DNA from: DATKPA01 sp051955985 | Lineage (GTDB): Bacteria > Planctomycetota > Phycisphaerae > WQYP01 | Direction: 5' to 3' | Assembly: GCA_051955985.1 (NCBI GenBank) | Contig: JBQCGD010000052.1 | Span: 5,988 to 69,987 of the forward strand | Length of the DNA: 64,000 bases | Shown: positions 42,112-50,761 of the stretch, piece by piece | Numbering within the stretch: position 1 is the stretch's first letter | Layout: every line of letters starts with the position of its first letter | Notes under the pieces: generated by a model | What the model was told of the DNA's origin: nothing | Databases searched by the model: none | What the model saw: the letters and a program-made list of their open reading frames with translations, nothing else | Made by a program: the position numbers and the translations under genes

Positions 42112-43524
42112 CTAACCGTTGCGCGGCGTTTCGGGGACGGCGGCGCCTTCGTCGGCGAGGTCGCTCCGGACCGCCGCCGGAACCGGGCGGTGGGATTGGG
42201 CCGTGAGGGCTTCCCAGAGCCCTTCCCACCAGCGCAGGCCGATGCCGCGCGGTTCCATGGCGTCAATGGCGGGTTCGCGGCGGAGCAGGAAACCGAACGC
42301 GATCACGAGCAGAACGCCGACCATTCCGCGGATGATCCATGCCGGCCCCATGACGTGGGCGAGGGCGGAAGCGAAGAGGTGACCGAGGGGCATGAAGCCC
42401 TGGATGCAGAGGAGAATGACGGACATGATGCGGCCGCGGTTTTCGTCACCGGCGAGAAGCTGGGCGGCGGCGTTGCTGGAATTGATGCTGAGCATCCAGA
42501 AAAACCCGGTGCCGACGAGCATGAGGAAGCAGATCCACGGGACCGCGGAGAGCGTGAAGCCGAGGATGAAGCATGCGCCGAAGGACATGGCGAGTGGGAT
42601 GAGGTGGTGGCGCGGGTAATAGGCGGGGATCTTGCCGATGATGAGGGCGCCGATGAGCGCACCCAGGCCGATCGCGCCGAGCATGATGCCGTAGAGGCGC
42701 GAGTCGCCATGCATGATTTCGCGGACGTAGACGGCGAGGAGTCCCTGCACGGGGGCAGCGAGGAAGGTGAAAGCCGCGAGCATGATGGCGAGGCGGCGCA
42801 GCCCGCGGTGCCGTCGAACGAAACTGATGCCGGAGCCGAGGTCCTTGAGAAGCGGCCCGCGCGTGCCGACGACTTTTTTGCGTGTATCGGCGTCGGGAGG
42901 CAGCTTCCAGAGGGCGAACATCACCGGGGCGAAGGTCATGGCGTTGACCGCAAACGCGCCGGCGACGCCGAAGTGCACGATGATCAGCCCGGCGAAAAAC
43001 GGGCCGACGAGGCGGGCCAGATTGAACTGGGCGCTGTTGGCGGCGATGGCGGCGGCGAGTTCCTCGCGCGGCACCAGGTGCGGCACCAGGGTCTGCCACG
43101 GCGGGCCATTCAGCGCCCAGACCACGCCTTCTGCGAAAGTGAACCAGATGACGACCCAGGGGCTCGCCCATCCCAGGAAAGCGGTCACCGCGAGCAGAGC
43201 GCCGAGGAAGCAGGCAAGGGCCTGCAGCCAGAGGAGGTACCGGCGAAGGTTGACGCGATCGGTGATAACGCCGGCGAAGAGGACGAGAAAGAAGGCCGGG
43301 GCAAAATCCGCGAAATTCAGGATTTCGGAAAGAAACGTGGCCCGCGGAAGGTCATTCTGAACGGCACTGACGACGGCCCAGTTCTGGGCGCTGTTTTCCA
43401 TCCAGTTGCCGATGTTGGAGATGAAAGCCCCCGCCCACACCATCGTGAAGAGCGGGTGCCGGAACACACGTCGAAACCCGATTCTCTGCTGCCGCTGTCC
43501 TGGCGCTACCACGTCTGTGTTCAT
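42112..43524 (-). CDS. MFS transporter (EntS/MFS_3-type)
   Basis: About 470 residues, with roughly twelve hydrophobic helices. The first segment has FTMVWAGAFISNIGNWMENSAQNWAV, the typical start of MFS_3-type exporters, followed by FFLVLFAGVITDRVNLRRYL with the cytoplasmic loop motif. The C-terminal half includes LYGIMLGAIGLGALIGALIIG. The start is the ATG at 43524 with GAAGGGA upstream rather than the in-frame TTG at 43542. The substrate is unknown. It diverges from the EamA transporter gene. Confidence 0.88.
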   Translation of the reverse strand: MNTDVVAPGQRQQRIGFRRVFRHPLFTMVWAGAFISNIGNWMENSAQNWAVVSAVQNDLPRATFLSEILNFADFAPAFFLVLFAGVITDRVNLRRYLLWLQALACFLGALLAVTAFLGWASPWVVIWFTFAEGVVWALNGPPWQTLVPHLVPREELAAAIAANSAQFNLARLVGPFFAGLIIVHFGVAGAFAVNAMTFAPVMFALWKLPPDADTRKKVVGTRGPLLKDLGSGISFVRRHRGLRRLAIMLAAFTFLAAPVQGLLAVYVREIMHGDSRLYGIMLGAIGLGALIGALIIGKIPAYYPRHHLIPLAMSFGACFILGFTLSAVPWICFLMLVGTGFFWMLSINSSNAAAQLLAGDENRGRIMSVILLCIQGFMPLGHLFASALAHVMGPAWIIRGMVGVLLVIAFGFLLRREPAIDAMEPRGIGLRWWEGLWEALTAQSHRPVPAAVRSDLADEGAAVPETPRNG

Positions 43525-43702
43525 CCCACGGAATCCCTTCAAAGGCTCCCCATCATAGGCGGTTGCCGGTGGACGCGGCAGAGAGGCGGTGCTTGTCGGG
43601 CGAAAAATGTGGGAGGAACTCCGCTTTTTGGGACGATAGCGCCGATAGACAACAGATCAGTGCGATGTGAGGATAAGCTTTCCAGTTTGGTGCGAGGCCT
43701 CG

Positions 43703-44587
43703 GTGAACGGTCGGCGAGAGATTGGGCGCGTATCGGCGGCGCTGGCGATCACGGTGGTGCTCTGGGGCGGGGCGTTTCCGCTGATCAAGTCGGCGGGGCA
43801 TTCCTACGGCGGGGGGGAACTGGCGCTGCTGCGATTTGTGGTGGCGGGGATCACGCTGGGGATCGCGGGAATGGTGACGCGCACCGAACTTCCGCGGGCG
43901 AGAGACCTCTGGGCGTTCTTCCTGACGGGTCTGCTGGGGGTGGCGATTTACCACCCGTTCCTGAATTACGGTGAGGAAGTGGTGGCGGCGGGCACGGCGA
44001 GCATGCTGATCAACTCCGGGCCGGTCTGGGCGGCGCTGCTCGCGCCGCTGCTCCTGGGAGAGACGATCAACCGCCGCAAGGGGGTGGGAATCGCGATCAG
44101 CTTTTTTGGCGTGGCGCTGCTGGCATTTGGGGAAAAGGGGCGTTTTGAATTCCAGCCGGCGGCGTTGCTGGTGATCGTTTCGGCGATCTGCGCGGCGCTC
44201 TATGTGATCGTTCAGAAAAAGTACCTGTCGAACTACGGGGCGCTTGCCTTTACGCTCTGGACGGTCTGGGCGGGGGTCCTTTTGATGGTTCCGTTGTTTG
44301 GCGTTTCCACGGTCCGCGAGATGCTTCGGGCGCCGGGGCGGGCCACGGGTGAGGTCTGCTTCCTGGGGGTCTTTCCCGCGGCGGTTGCGTACATGACGTT
44401 TGCCTACGCCACGGTGCGTATGCCGGCATCACGGGTGATGACGTTCATGTACCTGATTCCACCGGTGGCGATGGCGATCGCGTGGGTGTACCTGGGGGAG
44501 ATGCCGACGGGGATGAGCGTTGCCGGCGGGTTGCTTGCGATCGGCGGTGTAGCGGTTGTGAACTCCGTTCCCGGGGCGACGCAATAG
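43703..44587 (+). CDS. EamA/DMT-family permease
   Basis: About 294 residues with ten predicted helices in two EamA repeats: ALAITVVLWGGAFPLIKSAG starts the first and AALLVIVSAICAALYVIVQKKYL the second. The NYGEEVVAAGTASMLINSGPVWAALLAPLLLGE segment and PPVAMAIAWVYLGEMPTGMSVAGGLLAIGGV are typical of the family. The start is set at GTG 43703 (GCGAGG upstream); GTG 43667 is possible. It probably exports or imports small metabolites; the substrate is unknown. Confidence 0.88.
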   Translation: MNGRREIGRVSAALAITVVLWGGAFPLIKSAGHSYGGGELALLRFVVAGITLGIAGMVTRTELPRARDLWAFFLTGLLGVAIYHPFLNYGEEVVAAGTASMLINSGPVWAALLAPLLLGETINRRKGVGIAISFFGVALLAFGEKGRFEFQPAALLVIVSAICAALYVIVQKKYLSNYGALAFTLWTVWAGVLLMVPLFGVSTVREMLRAPGRATGEVCFLGVFPAAVAYMTFAYATVRMPASRVMTFMYLIPPVAMAIAWVYLGEMPTGMSVAGGLLAIGGVAVVNSVPGATQ

Positions 44588-44596
44588 CAAGGCCGG

Positions 44597-44935
44597 TCAC
44601 GTGCGGAGGTGGGCGATGGATTGCTCGACGGTGTCGTCGAAATTCACGAGCGTCTTCAGATTGACCATGTCGAGGACGGTTTTGACGCGCGGATTGACGC
44701 CGCCGACGCGCAGTTTGCCCCCATTGCGGCGCACGCCCTGGACGAAATGGATCAGGAGCGCAATGCCGGAAGAGGCGATGTAGCTCACGCGGGAAAAATC
44801 GATGGCCACGGCGGGGGGCTTCGTGGCGCCGATCTGGTCGAGAGACTCCGCAAGACCTTCGGTGTCGAGCGTGTCGATCTCGCCTTCGAGGGCGACCACC
44901 AGGATGCCGTTTTCCGAGTGAGAAATGGCTTTCAT
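44597..44935 (-). CDS. STAS-domain protein (anti-sigma factor antagonist type)
   Basis: 112 residues covering one STAS domain: ILVVALEGEIDTLDTEGLAESLDQI, VAIDFSRVSYIASSGIALLIHFVQGVRRNGGKLRVGGVNPRVKTVLDMVNLKTLVNF. The phosphorylatable serine is Ser55 or Ser56 in IASSGIA, although the usual Asp before it is Ala54. Such proteins bind anti-sigma kinases or act in phosphatase partner switches. No SpoIIAB/RsbW-type kinase is adjacent. Confidence 0.88.
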   Translation of the reverse strand: MKAISHSENGILVVALEGEIDTLDTEGLAESLDQIGATKPPAVAIDFSRVSYIASSGIALLIHFVQGVRRNGGKLRVGGVNPRVKTVLDMVNLKTLVNFDDTVEQSIAHLRT

Positions 44936-45052
44936 GGAAACCTCCGGATAACTACGGAAGTGGCATCGACATATTCTGACACTTGGTGTGATCTAAAGCG
45001 CAGGAAGGCGGAATCTTTTTCAGGGTAAGGGAGTTTCCGGCGGCCGGCGATG

Positions 45053-45283
45053 TCAGGCCGGCACAAGATCCGGGTGCCGGTCGCGGATTTCGAGGGTGTC
45101 AAAAAGGGATTCGATGTCGCTGATGCTGGCGTTCGGGAAGCGGATACGCTCGAAAGTGAAGAAAGGTTCGGCTTTGAAGGGGATTCGGCGGGAAACGAAG
45201 AACTGCTTGAACCGGACGGCCTGGTCGTGGCGGGCGATGATGGTCGGACATGCGGGACAGAAGACCAGGGGACGCTCGATCAT
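45053..45283 (-). CDS. Small protein of unknown function with a CxxC
   Basis: 76 residues. A good Shine-Dalgarno (AGGTGAG) lies 4-5 bases before ATG 45283, which supports translation. The N-terminus FCPACP could bind zinc or be a redox pair, and the rest (RHDQAVRFKQFFVSRRIPFKAEPFF) is basic and aromatic. No family was recognised. The codon usage is less GC-biased than its neighbours. Confidence 0.55.
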   Translation of the reverse strand: MIERPLVFCPACPTIIARHDQAVRFKQFFVSRRIPFKAEPFFTFERIRFPNASISDIESLFDTLEIRDRHPDLVPA

Positions 45284-45408
45284 AATCTCACCTGTGGTGA
45301 AGTGGCTCTGGGGGTCTTATCGGAAGGGAGAGGAATTGAGATTAGCGATCGGGAGACTTTTTTTGGCAAATTGCGCCAATTGTCGCAAGTTCGTCTGGAT
45401 CGGCGGAT

Positions 45409-46470
45409 TCAATCCAGGGGCGTGGCGACGTGTTTGGGCGGCCAGGAGGCGGTGAGTTTGCGCGCCCACGCTTCGTATTCTTCCTGCAGCTTGTCGGGGT
45501 CGGTGGTGATGTATTTGCGGAGGTAGATGGGGCCGGCGACGGAGTTCCAGCGTTCGGTGAAATTGTCGATTTCCGCCTTGGTGACGCCGGAGCCCGCGAG
45601 GGCGGCGGTCAGTTTGCCGTCGCGGGCGTCGTTGATCATCGCCTGCATTCGCGGGAGATAGACCGGGGAGGATTTCATGAAGAGCACGAGGCTCCAGAGT
45701 TCGGCGTAGTAGGAGTCCACATCCTTCTGCTGGTGGCGGATCGCCTGGCCGGCATGGGTGCGGACGAGATCGGAGATTTTCCAGAGGCGGTTGTCGCGGA
45801 TGGCGTCCTTGAGGGCGAGCCAGCGGTGGAAGTTGTCTTCGGAGGCAAATTTCGGCGTGACGCCGTCCCATTCGAGGCCTTCGTTCTGCGTGGCGAGGCC
45901 TTCTTCGAGCCAACTGGGGAGGCGGTCCTTGAAGGCGAACCAGGAGAACTGGTGCCAGGATTCGTGGGCGATCACGGAGAGGGTCTGCTCGCGGCCGAGG
46001 TCGTAGCCGGCGAAGACGCCTTCCTGGCAGTATCCGCCCGCGTTGATATGCAGGTAGATGGGGGCGTTGGCGCCGGCGCGCATGCGGGTGTAGGCTTCCC
46101 ACTCGTCGCGGTTTTTGAAGACATAGCAGGTGAGGGGGCCGTTGACGCCGGAATTAGGGTCGATTTTTGTTTCGCGGGCGTGGGAGGCTTCGAGGACCTT
46201 CACGAGGAGGTGCTGGTAGGTGCGGTCCTGGATCGTGGTGAAGATGTGGAAGTGCGGGGTGATGATTTCGCGGCCGGTGCGGGTGCCGAACTGCCAGGGG
46301 GTGGCGTTGAGGGGTTCCTGGGAGAGTTCCTGGAGGGCGGCGGCATTGGCGAAGGCGCCGCCGGGCGGTGTGGTGGCGGACTGGCAGCCGGCGAGGAGCA
46401 GCGGCGGAAGGAGCAGGGCGCTCGCGAGAAGGCGGCGGAGTAGCGGTGGGATCACGATGGGAGTCTCCAT
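45409..46470 (-). CDS. Lipoprotein with a gluzincin (HExxH) peptidase-like domain
   Basis: 353 residues with a lipoprotein signal (LLLPPLLLAGC, acylated Cys29). The domain carries HESWH (His169, Glu170, His173 in LSVIAHESWHQFSWF) and a downstream Glu in PSWLEEGLATQNEG (Glu189/Glu190) as third zinc ligand, the pattern of the peptidase MA-like/DUF1570 gluzincins. A VFKNRDEWEAYTRMRAG segment precedes it. It is likely an envelope metallopeptidase. It follows yicC on the same strand at a distance of 90 bases. Confidence 0.8.
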   Translation of the reverse strand: METPIVIPPLLRRLLASALLLPPLLLAGCQSATTPPGGAFANAAALQELSQEPLNATPWQFGTRTGREIITPHFHIFTTIQDRTYQHLLVKVLEASHARETKIDPNSGVNGPLTCYVFKNRDEWEAYTRMRAGANAPIYLHINAGGYCQEGVFAGYDLGREQTLSVIAHESWHQFSWFAFKDRLPSWLEEGLATQNEGLEWDGVTPKFASEDNFHRWLALKDAIRDNRLWKISDLVRTHAGQAIRHQQKDVDSYYAELWSLVLFMKSSPVYLPRMQAMINDARDGKLTAALAGSGVTKAEIDNFTERWNSVAGPIYLRKYITTDPDKLQEEYEAWARKLTASWPPKHVATPLD

Positions 46471-46560
46471 TTGGATAATCCCAGAATAGCGAGTTGGGTT
46501 TTGAAATGCGACGCCAGGGAAGCGTTGCCGCGGCGGGCGTGACGTTGCAGGGATTGCCGA

Positions 46561-47442
46561 TTATTCGACGTTCTGCACTTGTTCCTTGATGCGGTCGATG
46601 GCGCTTTTGATATCGACGGTGAGGCGGGCGATGTTGGAGTCGTTGGCCTTGCTGGCGATGGTGTTCGCCTCGCGGAGCATTTCCTGGGAGATGAAGTCGA
46701 GTTTGCGGCCGGCGCCGTCTTCTTTCTCGCAGACCGCCGTGAACTGGTCCAGGTGGCCGCCGAGCCGCGCGATTTCCTCGGAGATGTCGGCGCGGTCGGC
46801 GAAGAGGGCGACTTCCTTGAGGAGGTCGGCATCGGAGAGCGAGAGCTTGGCGTCGGAGACCATCTGGTTGACGCGGGCCTTGAGTTTTTCATGGTAGGTT
46901 TTGACGACGGCGGGGGCATGCCCGGCGATCTTGCCCAGGGCGTTGCGGATGACGTCGAGGTGCTTTTTGAGGTCGGTCCACAGGGCGGCGCCTTCTTTCG
47001 CCCGCATCTCGCCGAGGCGGGCGATCGCTTCCTTGACCAGGCTGAGGGCGAGGTCGCGGTGGGCTTCGAGGTATTCGGTCGTGTCTTCGCCGGCTTCGAC
47101 GACGCCGGGGAGGGTGAGGAGGGTGGCAATATCGATGGTGGCGTGGGGGACCGAAGCCTGGAGGGATTTTGCCTGCTCGAGGTAGCGGTTGAGCAGCTCC
47201 TGGTTGATGGAGACGGAGGTGGCGGGGAGCTGGTCTTTGACGGACATGGAGAGGACGATCGAGCCGCGGGCAATGGAATCGCGGAGGGTGCGGTCGATGT
47301 CGGGTTCGAGCATCTGGAGTTTGTCGGGGAGCTTGATGACGGCTTTGAAGAAGCGGTTGTTGACGGACCGGATCTCGACGCTGCAGGAGATGCCGTGCTT
47401 GTCAGCAGAAGCAGCACCGAAGCCGGTCATGCTGTTCAACAT
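46561..47442 (-). CDS. yicC: YicC-family endoribonuclease
   Basis: 293 residues. N-terminal MLNSMTGFGAASAD, EIRSVNNRFFKAVIKLPD and the C-terminal DUF1732 part FISQEMLREANTIASKANDSNIARLTVDIKSAIDRIKEQVQNVE are characteristic. YicC proteins are RNA endonucleases involved in stress growth. It is the third gene in tpiA-secG-yicC, 24 bases after secG. Confidence 0.94.
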   Translation of the reverse strand: MLNSMTGFGAASADKHGISCSVEIRSVNNRFFKAVIKLPDKLQMLEPDIDRTLRDSIARGSIVLSMSVKDQLPATSVSINQELLNRYLEQAKSLQASVPHATIDIATLLTLPGVVEAGEDTTEYLEAHRDLALSLVKEAIARLGEMRAKEGAALWTDLKKHLDVIRNALGKIAGHAPAVVKTYHEKLKARVNQMVSDAKLSLSDADLLKEVALFADRADISEEIARLGGHLDQFTAVCEKEDGAGRKLDFISQEMLREANTIASKANDSNIARLTVDIKSAIDRIKEQVQNVE

Positions 47443-47466
47443 TGCGGGTCCTCGAAAGGCGTTTAA

Positions 47467-47856
47467 TCAGCGGGGCTGCGATGCGGGGGCGGAGGTCGGA
47501 GTGATTGCGGGAGCGGTGGAGGATTCGGTCGCGGCGGGGGAATTTGGGACGTCCGGGGTGCTCATGGGGGTGACATCGGCGGGCGTCGGCGCCCCGGCGG
47601 CGGGGGCGGTTGCCGCGACGGCGACGGTGTCGCGGAATTTGAAGTTCAACCAGATGGCCAGGAGCATGAAGATGACGAAGAGGACGACGGTGAGCGTGGT
47701 GAAGACGTCGCCGGTCTTGGTGCCGAAGGCAGCGGTGGTGCCGCCGCCGGCGCCAAAGGCGCCTGACAGCCCGCCGCCGCGGCCGCGTTGCACGAGGACG
47801 ACCATCACGAGGAGGACGGCGATGAAGATGAAGATGAATGAGAGAGCAAGAACCAT
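47467..47856 (-). CDS. secG: Preprotein translocase subunit SecG
   Basis: 129 residues. Two membrane helices: VLALSFIFIFIAVLLVMVVLV and LTVVLFVIFMLLAIWL, joined by the conserved Gly-rich loop QRGRGGGLSGAFGAGG. This is the small SecYEG subunit that aids protein export. A C-terminal extension rich in Ala, Pro and Thr (from about residue 85) is longer than in E. coli. tpiA-secG adjacency is seen in many bacteria. Confidence 0.94.
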   Translation of the reverse strand: MVLALSFIFIFIAVLLVMVVLVQRGRGGGLSGAFGAGGGTTAAFGTKTGDVFTTLTVVLFVIFMLLAIWLNFKFRDTVAVAATAPAAGAPTPADVTPMSTPDVPNSPAATESSTAPAITPTSAPASQPR

Positions 47857-47890
47857 TTGATTTCCAGTGGTCAGGGGTCAGTGGTCAGGG

Positions 47891-48661
47891 TCAGGCTTTT
47901 TTGGCGTTGCTGGCGGCGGTGATGATGCCGAGGAATTCGTCGACCTTGAGGGAGGCGCCGCCGACGAGCGCGCCGTCGACATCGGGCTGGCTCATGAGCT
48001 CGGCGGCGTTGCTGGCCTTGACGCTGCCGCCGTACTGGATGCGGATGGTGTCGGCGGTGGGCTTGTCGAAGATCTTGGCGAGCTCGCCGCGGACGTAGGC
48101 GTGGACTTCCTGGGCCTGCTCCTTGGTGGCGTTGAGGCCGGTGCCGATCGCCCAGACGGGTTCATAGGCGATGACGAGTTGGTTGGCCTTGGACTTGTCG
48201 AGACCTTTGAGGCCTTCGACGAGCTGGGTCTTGCAGACGTCGAAGGTCTTGTTGGCCTGGCGTTCTTCGAGCTTCTCGCCGATGCAGAGCACGGCGATGA
48301 GCCCGGCGTTGATGACGGCGTGGAGTTTCTTGTTCAAGAGGGCGTCGGTTTCGCCGATGACGTGGCGGCGTTCGGAGTGGCCGATGAGGACGTACTTGAC
48401 GCCGATGTCGGCGAGCATGCTGGTCGAGATTTCGCCGGTGAAGGCGCCGTTCTTTTCGAAGTAGACGTCCTGGGCGCCGAGGCCGATCGGGGCATCCTTG
48501 AGGGCCCATTTCACTTGCGCGATGTAGACGAAGGGGGGGATGATGCCGACTTCGGTGTTGCCGAACTGGGAAGCCTTGGCGGCGAGACCCTGCGTGAGGG
48601 CGAGGGCTTCCGCGGAATTGAGGTTCATTTTCCAGTTGCCGGCGACGAACGGTTTACGCAT
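47891..48661 (-). CDS. tpiA: Triosephosphate isomerase
   Basis: 256-residue TIM barrel that interconverts dihydroxyacetone phosphate and glyceraldehyde-3-phosphate in glycolysis. All key residues are visible: N and K in FVAGNWKMN, His in LIGHSERR, Glu in VIAYEPVWAIGTG, and the phosphate loop with IRIQYGGSVKASNA and GALVGGASLK. It is the first gene of tpiA-secG-yicC. It is divergent from the Uma2 gene. Confidence 0.97.
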   Translation of the reverse strand: MRKPFVAGNWKMNLNSAEALALTQGLAAKASQFGNTEVGIIPPFVYIAQVKWALKDAPIGLGAQDVYFEKNGAFTGEISTSMLADIGVKYVLIGHSERRHVIGETDALLNKKLHAVINAGLIAVLCIGEKLEERQANKTFDVCKTQLVEGLKGLDKSKANQLVIAYEPVWAIGTGLNATKEQAQEVHAYVRGELAKIFDKPTADTIRIQYGGSVKASNAAELMSQPDVDGALVGGASLKVDEFLGIITAASNAKKA

Positions 48662-48777
48662 GGTTTCTTCTCGTTTCTGGTTTCGGGGAAAGATGGGGCA
48701 TTATCGCGGAAATGGAGCTAAAAAGGAAGTGTGCCGAGGGGATCACGGCGATATGATGGGACCAAACGAGGTGTGAG

Positions 48778-49344
48778 ATGACGATCGCTGGAACCATCAA
48801 GATGACGGCGGAACAGTACCTCCAGTTGGGAGAAGATCCGCCCGGTGTAAGGCTGGAACTAGTCGATGGAGAAATTCGCGTGAGTCCGAGTCCGACAGCG
48901 GCCCATGCGTGGGCGGTTTCACAATTGTTGTTCATTCTGGCCAGCTATGCCAAGGCCAATCGACTCGGGGTTGTGATGAGCGACACCGATCATATTGTGA
49001 CGGAATACACGGTTCGGCGTCCCGATGTGTACTTTTTCTCCCGACAGCGTGTCAAGTTGCTGGACGGTGGAGTGATAAGGCATTACCCCGATCTGGCGGT
49101 CGAGGTCATCAGCCCCGGCAGCGAACGCACAGACCGGAAGAAGAAGTTTGCCGAATACCAAGGCTTCGGCATCCCCTGCTATTGGATCGTTGATCCGGTC
49201 AAAAAGACATTCGAAGGGTTTGAGCTGCGGCGTAAAAAATACGCACCTTCGGGGAAGGCCCGCTCCACCGAGGCAATTTCATTGCCACCATTTGAGGGGT
49301 TGGAAATTGAGCTTGCCGAGTTGTGGTGGCCGCCGCGGCAGTAG
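48778..49344 (+). CDS. Uma2/DUF820-type PD-(D/E)XK nuclease-like protein
   Basis: 188 residues. The family core is visible: VRLELVDGEIRVSPSPTAAHAWAVS, VRRPDVYFFSRQR, YPDLAVEVISPGSERTDRKKKFAEYQGFGIPCYWIVDPVKKTFEGFEL. The Asp (PDV/PDL), Glu (VEVIS) and Lys (KKKF) positions fit the restriction-nuclease fold. GAGGTG precedes the ATG. Such genes are numerous in cyanobacteria and planctomycetes, with no clear role. It ends 2 bases before the convergent DAHP synthase gene. Confidence 0.88.
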   Translation: MTIAGTIKMTAEQYLQLGEDPPGVRLELVDGEIRVSPSPTAAHAWAVSQLLFILASYAKANRLGVVMSDTDHIVTEYTVRRPDVYFFSRQRVKLLDGGVIRHYPDLAVEVISPGSERTDRKKKFAEYQGFGIPCYWIVDPVKKTFEGFELRRKKYAPSGKARSTEAISLPPFEGLEIELAELWWPPRQ

Positions 49345-49346
49345 CG

Positions 49347-50414
49347 TCACACGTTCACCGGAACCGCAGCAGCGGCGGGCGTTTTCGTAAATTGGCGGCC
49401 GAGGACTTTGGCGATGCCTTCGAGTTCTTTCATCAGCTGGCCGAAGGCTTCCGGGAGGAGGGCCTGGGGGCCGTCGCACATGGCCTTGGCGGGGTTGTCG
49501 TGGCATTCGACCATGATGCCGTCGCCACCGGCGGCAATGCCGGCGCGGGCGAGGGCGGGGACAAACTGACGGTCGCCGGCGGCGTGGGAGGGGTCGACGA
49601 TGATAGGAAGGTGGGAGAGGTTCTTGGCGACGGGGACGGCGGAGACGTCGAGGGTGTAGCGGAGGGAAGTTTCGAAGGTCTTAATGCCACGCTCGCAGAG
49701 GATGACCTGGCGGTTGCCCTGGGAGAGGACGTACTCGGCGGACATGAGCCATTCGGAGATGGAGCCGGCGAGGCCGCGCTTGAGGACGACCGGCTTGCGG
49801 GTGCGGCCGACCTCGAACAGCAGGTTGAAGTTCTGCATGTTGCGGGCGCCGATCTGGAAGATGTCGGTGTATTTTTCGATCACGGAGACATGGCGCGTGT
49901 CCATGACTTCGGTGATGACGGGCATGTTGTTTTCGCGGCCGGCATCGCGGAGCCACTTGAGGGCATCCTCGCCGTGGCCCTGGAAGGAGTAGGGGGAGGT
50001 GCGTGGTTTGTAGGCGCCGCCGCGGAGGACGGTAGCGCCGGCCTGGTGCACTTCGCGGGCGAGCTGGTGGACCATCGCTTCGTCTTCAGCGGCACAGGGG
50101 CCGGCGATCGCCATGCAGTAGTTGCCGCCGACTTTCACGCTGCCGCCGTTGGGGCAGGGGATTTCGATGACGGTGTCATCCTTGTGGAACTCGCGGGAGG
50201 CGAGCTTGTAGGGCTTCATGATGGGGAGGACCTGTTCGACCCCGGTGATGGCCTTGAGGTGCTCGGGGTCGACCTTGACCTCTTCGCCGACGACGCCGAT
50301 GACGGTGCGGAACTGACCGCGGGAGAGGTGGGCCTGGAGGCCGAGGGCCTCGATCTGGGAGACGATGTCTTTGACGAGGGCTTCGGTGGCCTCGGGTTTC
50401 AGGATAACGATCAT
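49347..50414 (-). CDS. aroF: 3-deoxy-7-phosphoheptulonate synthase (DAHP synthase, type I-beta)
   Basis: First enzyme of the shikimate pathway, condensing phosphoenolpyruvate and erythrose-4-phosphate. About 355 residues from the ATG at 50412-50414 (MIVILKPEATEA), where a ferredoxin-like regulatory domain begins; the open frame reaches 50489 but adds no family sequence. The catalytic barrel shows MAIAGPCAAEDEAM, RGGAYKPRTSPYSFQG, ITEVMDTRHV, IGARNMQNFNLLFEVGR, VVLKRG, ERGIKTFE and DPSHAAGDRQFVPALA. This is the Thermotoga/Bacillus form, which is often feedback-regulated through the N-terminal domain. It stands alone. Confidence 0.93.
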   Translation of the reverse strand: MIVILKPEATEALVKDIVSQIEALGLQAHLSRGQFRTVIGVVGEEVKVDPEHLKAITGVEQVLPIMKPYKLASREFHKDDTVIEIPCPNGGSVKVGGNYCMAIAGPCAAEDEAMVHQLAREVHQAGATVLRGGAYKPRTSPYSFQGHGEDALKWLRDAGRENNMPVITEVMDTRHVSVIEKYTDIFQIGARNMQNFNLLFEVGRTRKPVVLKRGLAGSISEWLMSAEYVLSQGNRQVILCERGIKTFETSLRYTLDVSAVPVAKNLSHLPIIVDPSHAAGDRQFVPALARAGIAAGGDGIMVECHDNPAKAMCDGPQALLPEAFGQLMKELEGIAKVLGRQFTKTPAAAAVPVNV

Positions 50415-50583
50415 TGGGCACCGTTTGTGAGACAGCTCGGGTAAAAAGTCGAGTCGGGCATTATGCGGGAAAAGGGGGGGGATTTCCATAGGCTGAGGAA
50501 CGGCTGCGCCTGGCGGGATCGCTCGGGGTTCGGGTCTCGGGTTTCGGGGTTCGGGTGAGGGGCTGTTCTTCGGCGTGGGGGGG

Positions 50584-50608
50584 ATCTCCTACTATTCCTA
50601 TAGGAGAT
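50584..50608. repeat. 8-bp inverted repeat ATCTCCTA/TAGGAGAT
   Basis: Perfect 8-bp arms (50584-50591 and 50601-50608) with a 9-base spacer, immediately left of hairpin repeat copy B. It may be part of that composite element. Confidence 0.6.
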
Positions 50609-50616
50609 GGGGGGAG

Positions 50617-50747
50617 ACCGCCAATGACGTACCCACACTTGGCGGTGTGGGGGGGCTTCCCCCTCGTGGCAATTTAGGCAAGTCACCACCTGCGTTTTCA
50701 GCTCAAAAATGACAGATTGCCAAGGACGTACCCACGCTTGGCAATCT
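50617..50747 (+). repeat. Intergenic hairpin repeat element, copy B
   Basis: This fills much of the 347-base gap between aroF and mrp (both minus). Hairpin 1: ACCGCCA (50617-50623) with TGGCGGT (50640-50646), loop of 16 bases. A spacer of about 45 bases contains GTGGCAATTTAGGCAAGTC. The linker GCGTTTTCAGCTCAAAAAT (50692-50710) is identical to copy A. Hairpin 2: AGATTGCCA (50714-50722) with TGGCAATCT (50739-50747), loop of 16 bases containing GACGTACCCAC. Both stems are perfect but different in sequence. Confidence 0.88.
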
Positions 50748-50761
50748 CTCCCCCCGCCGCT

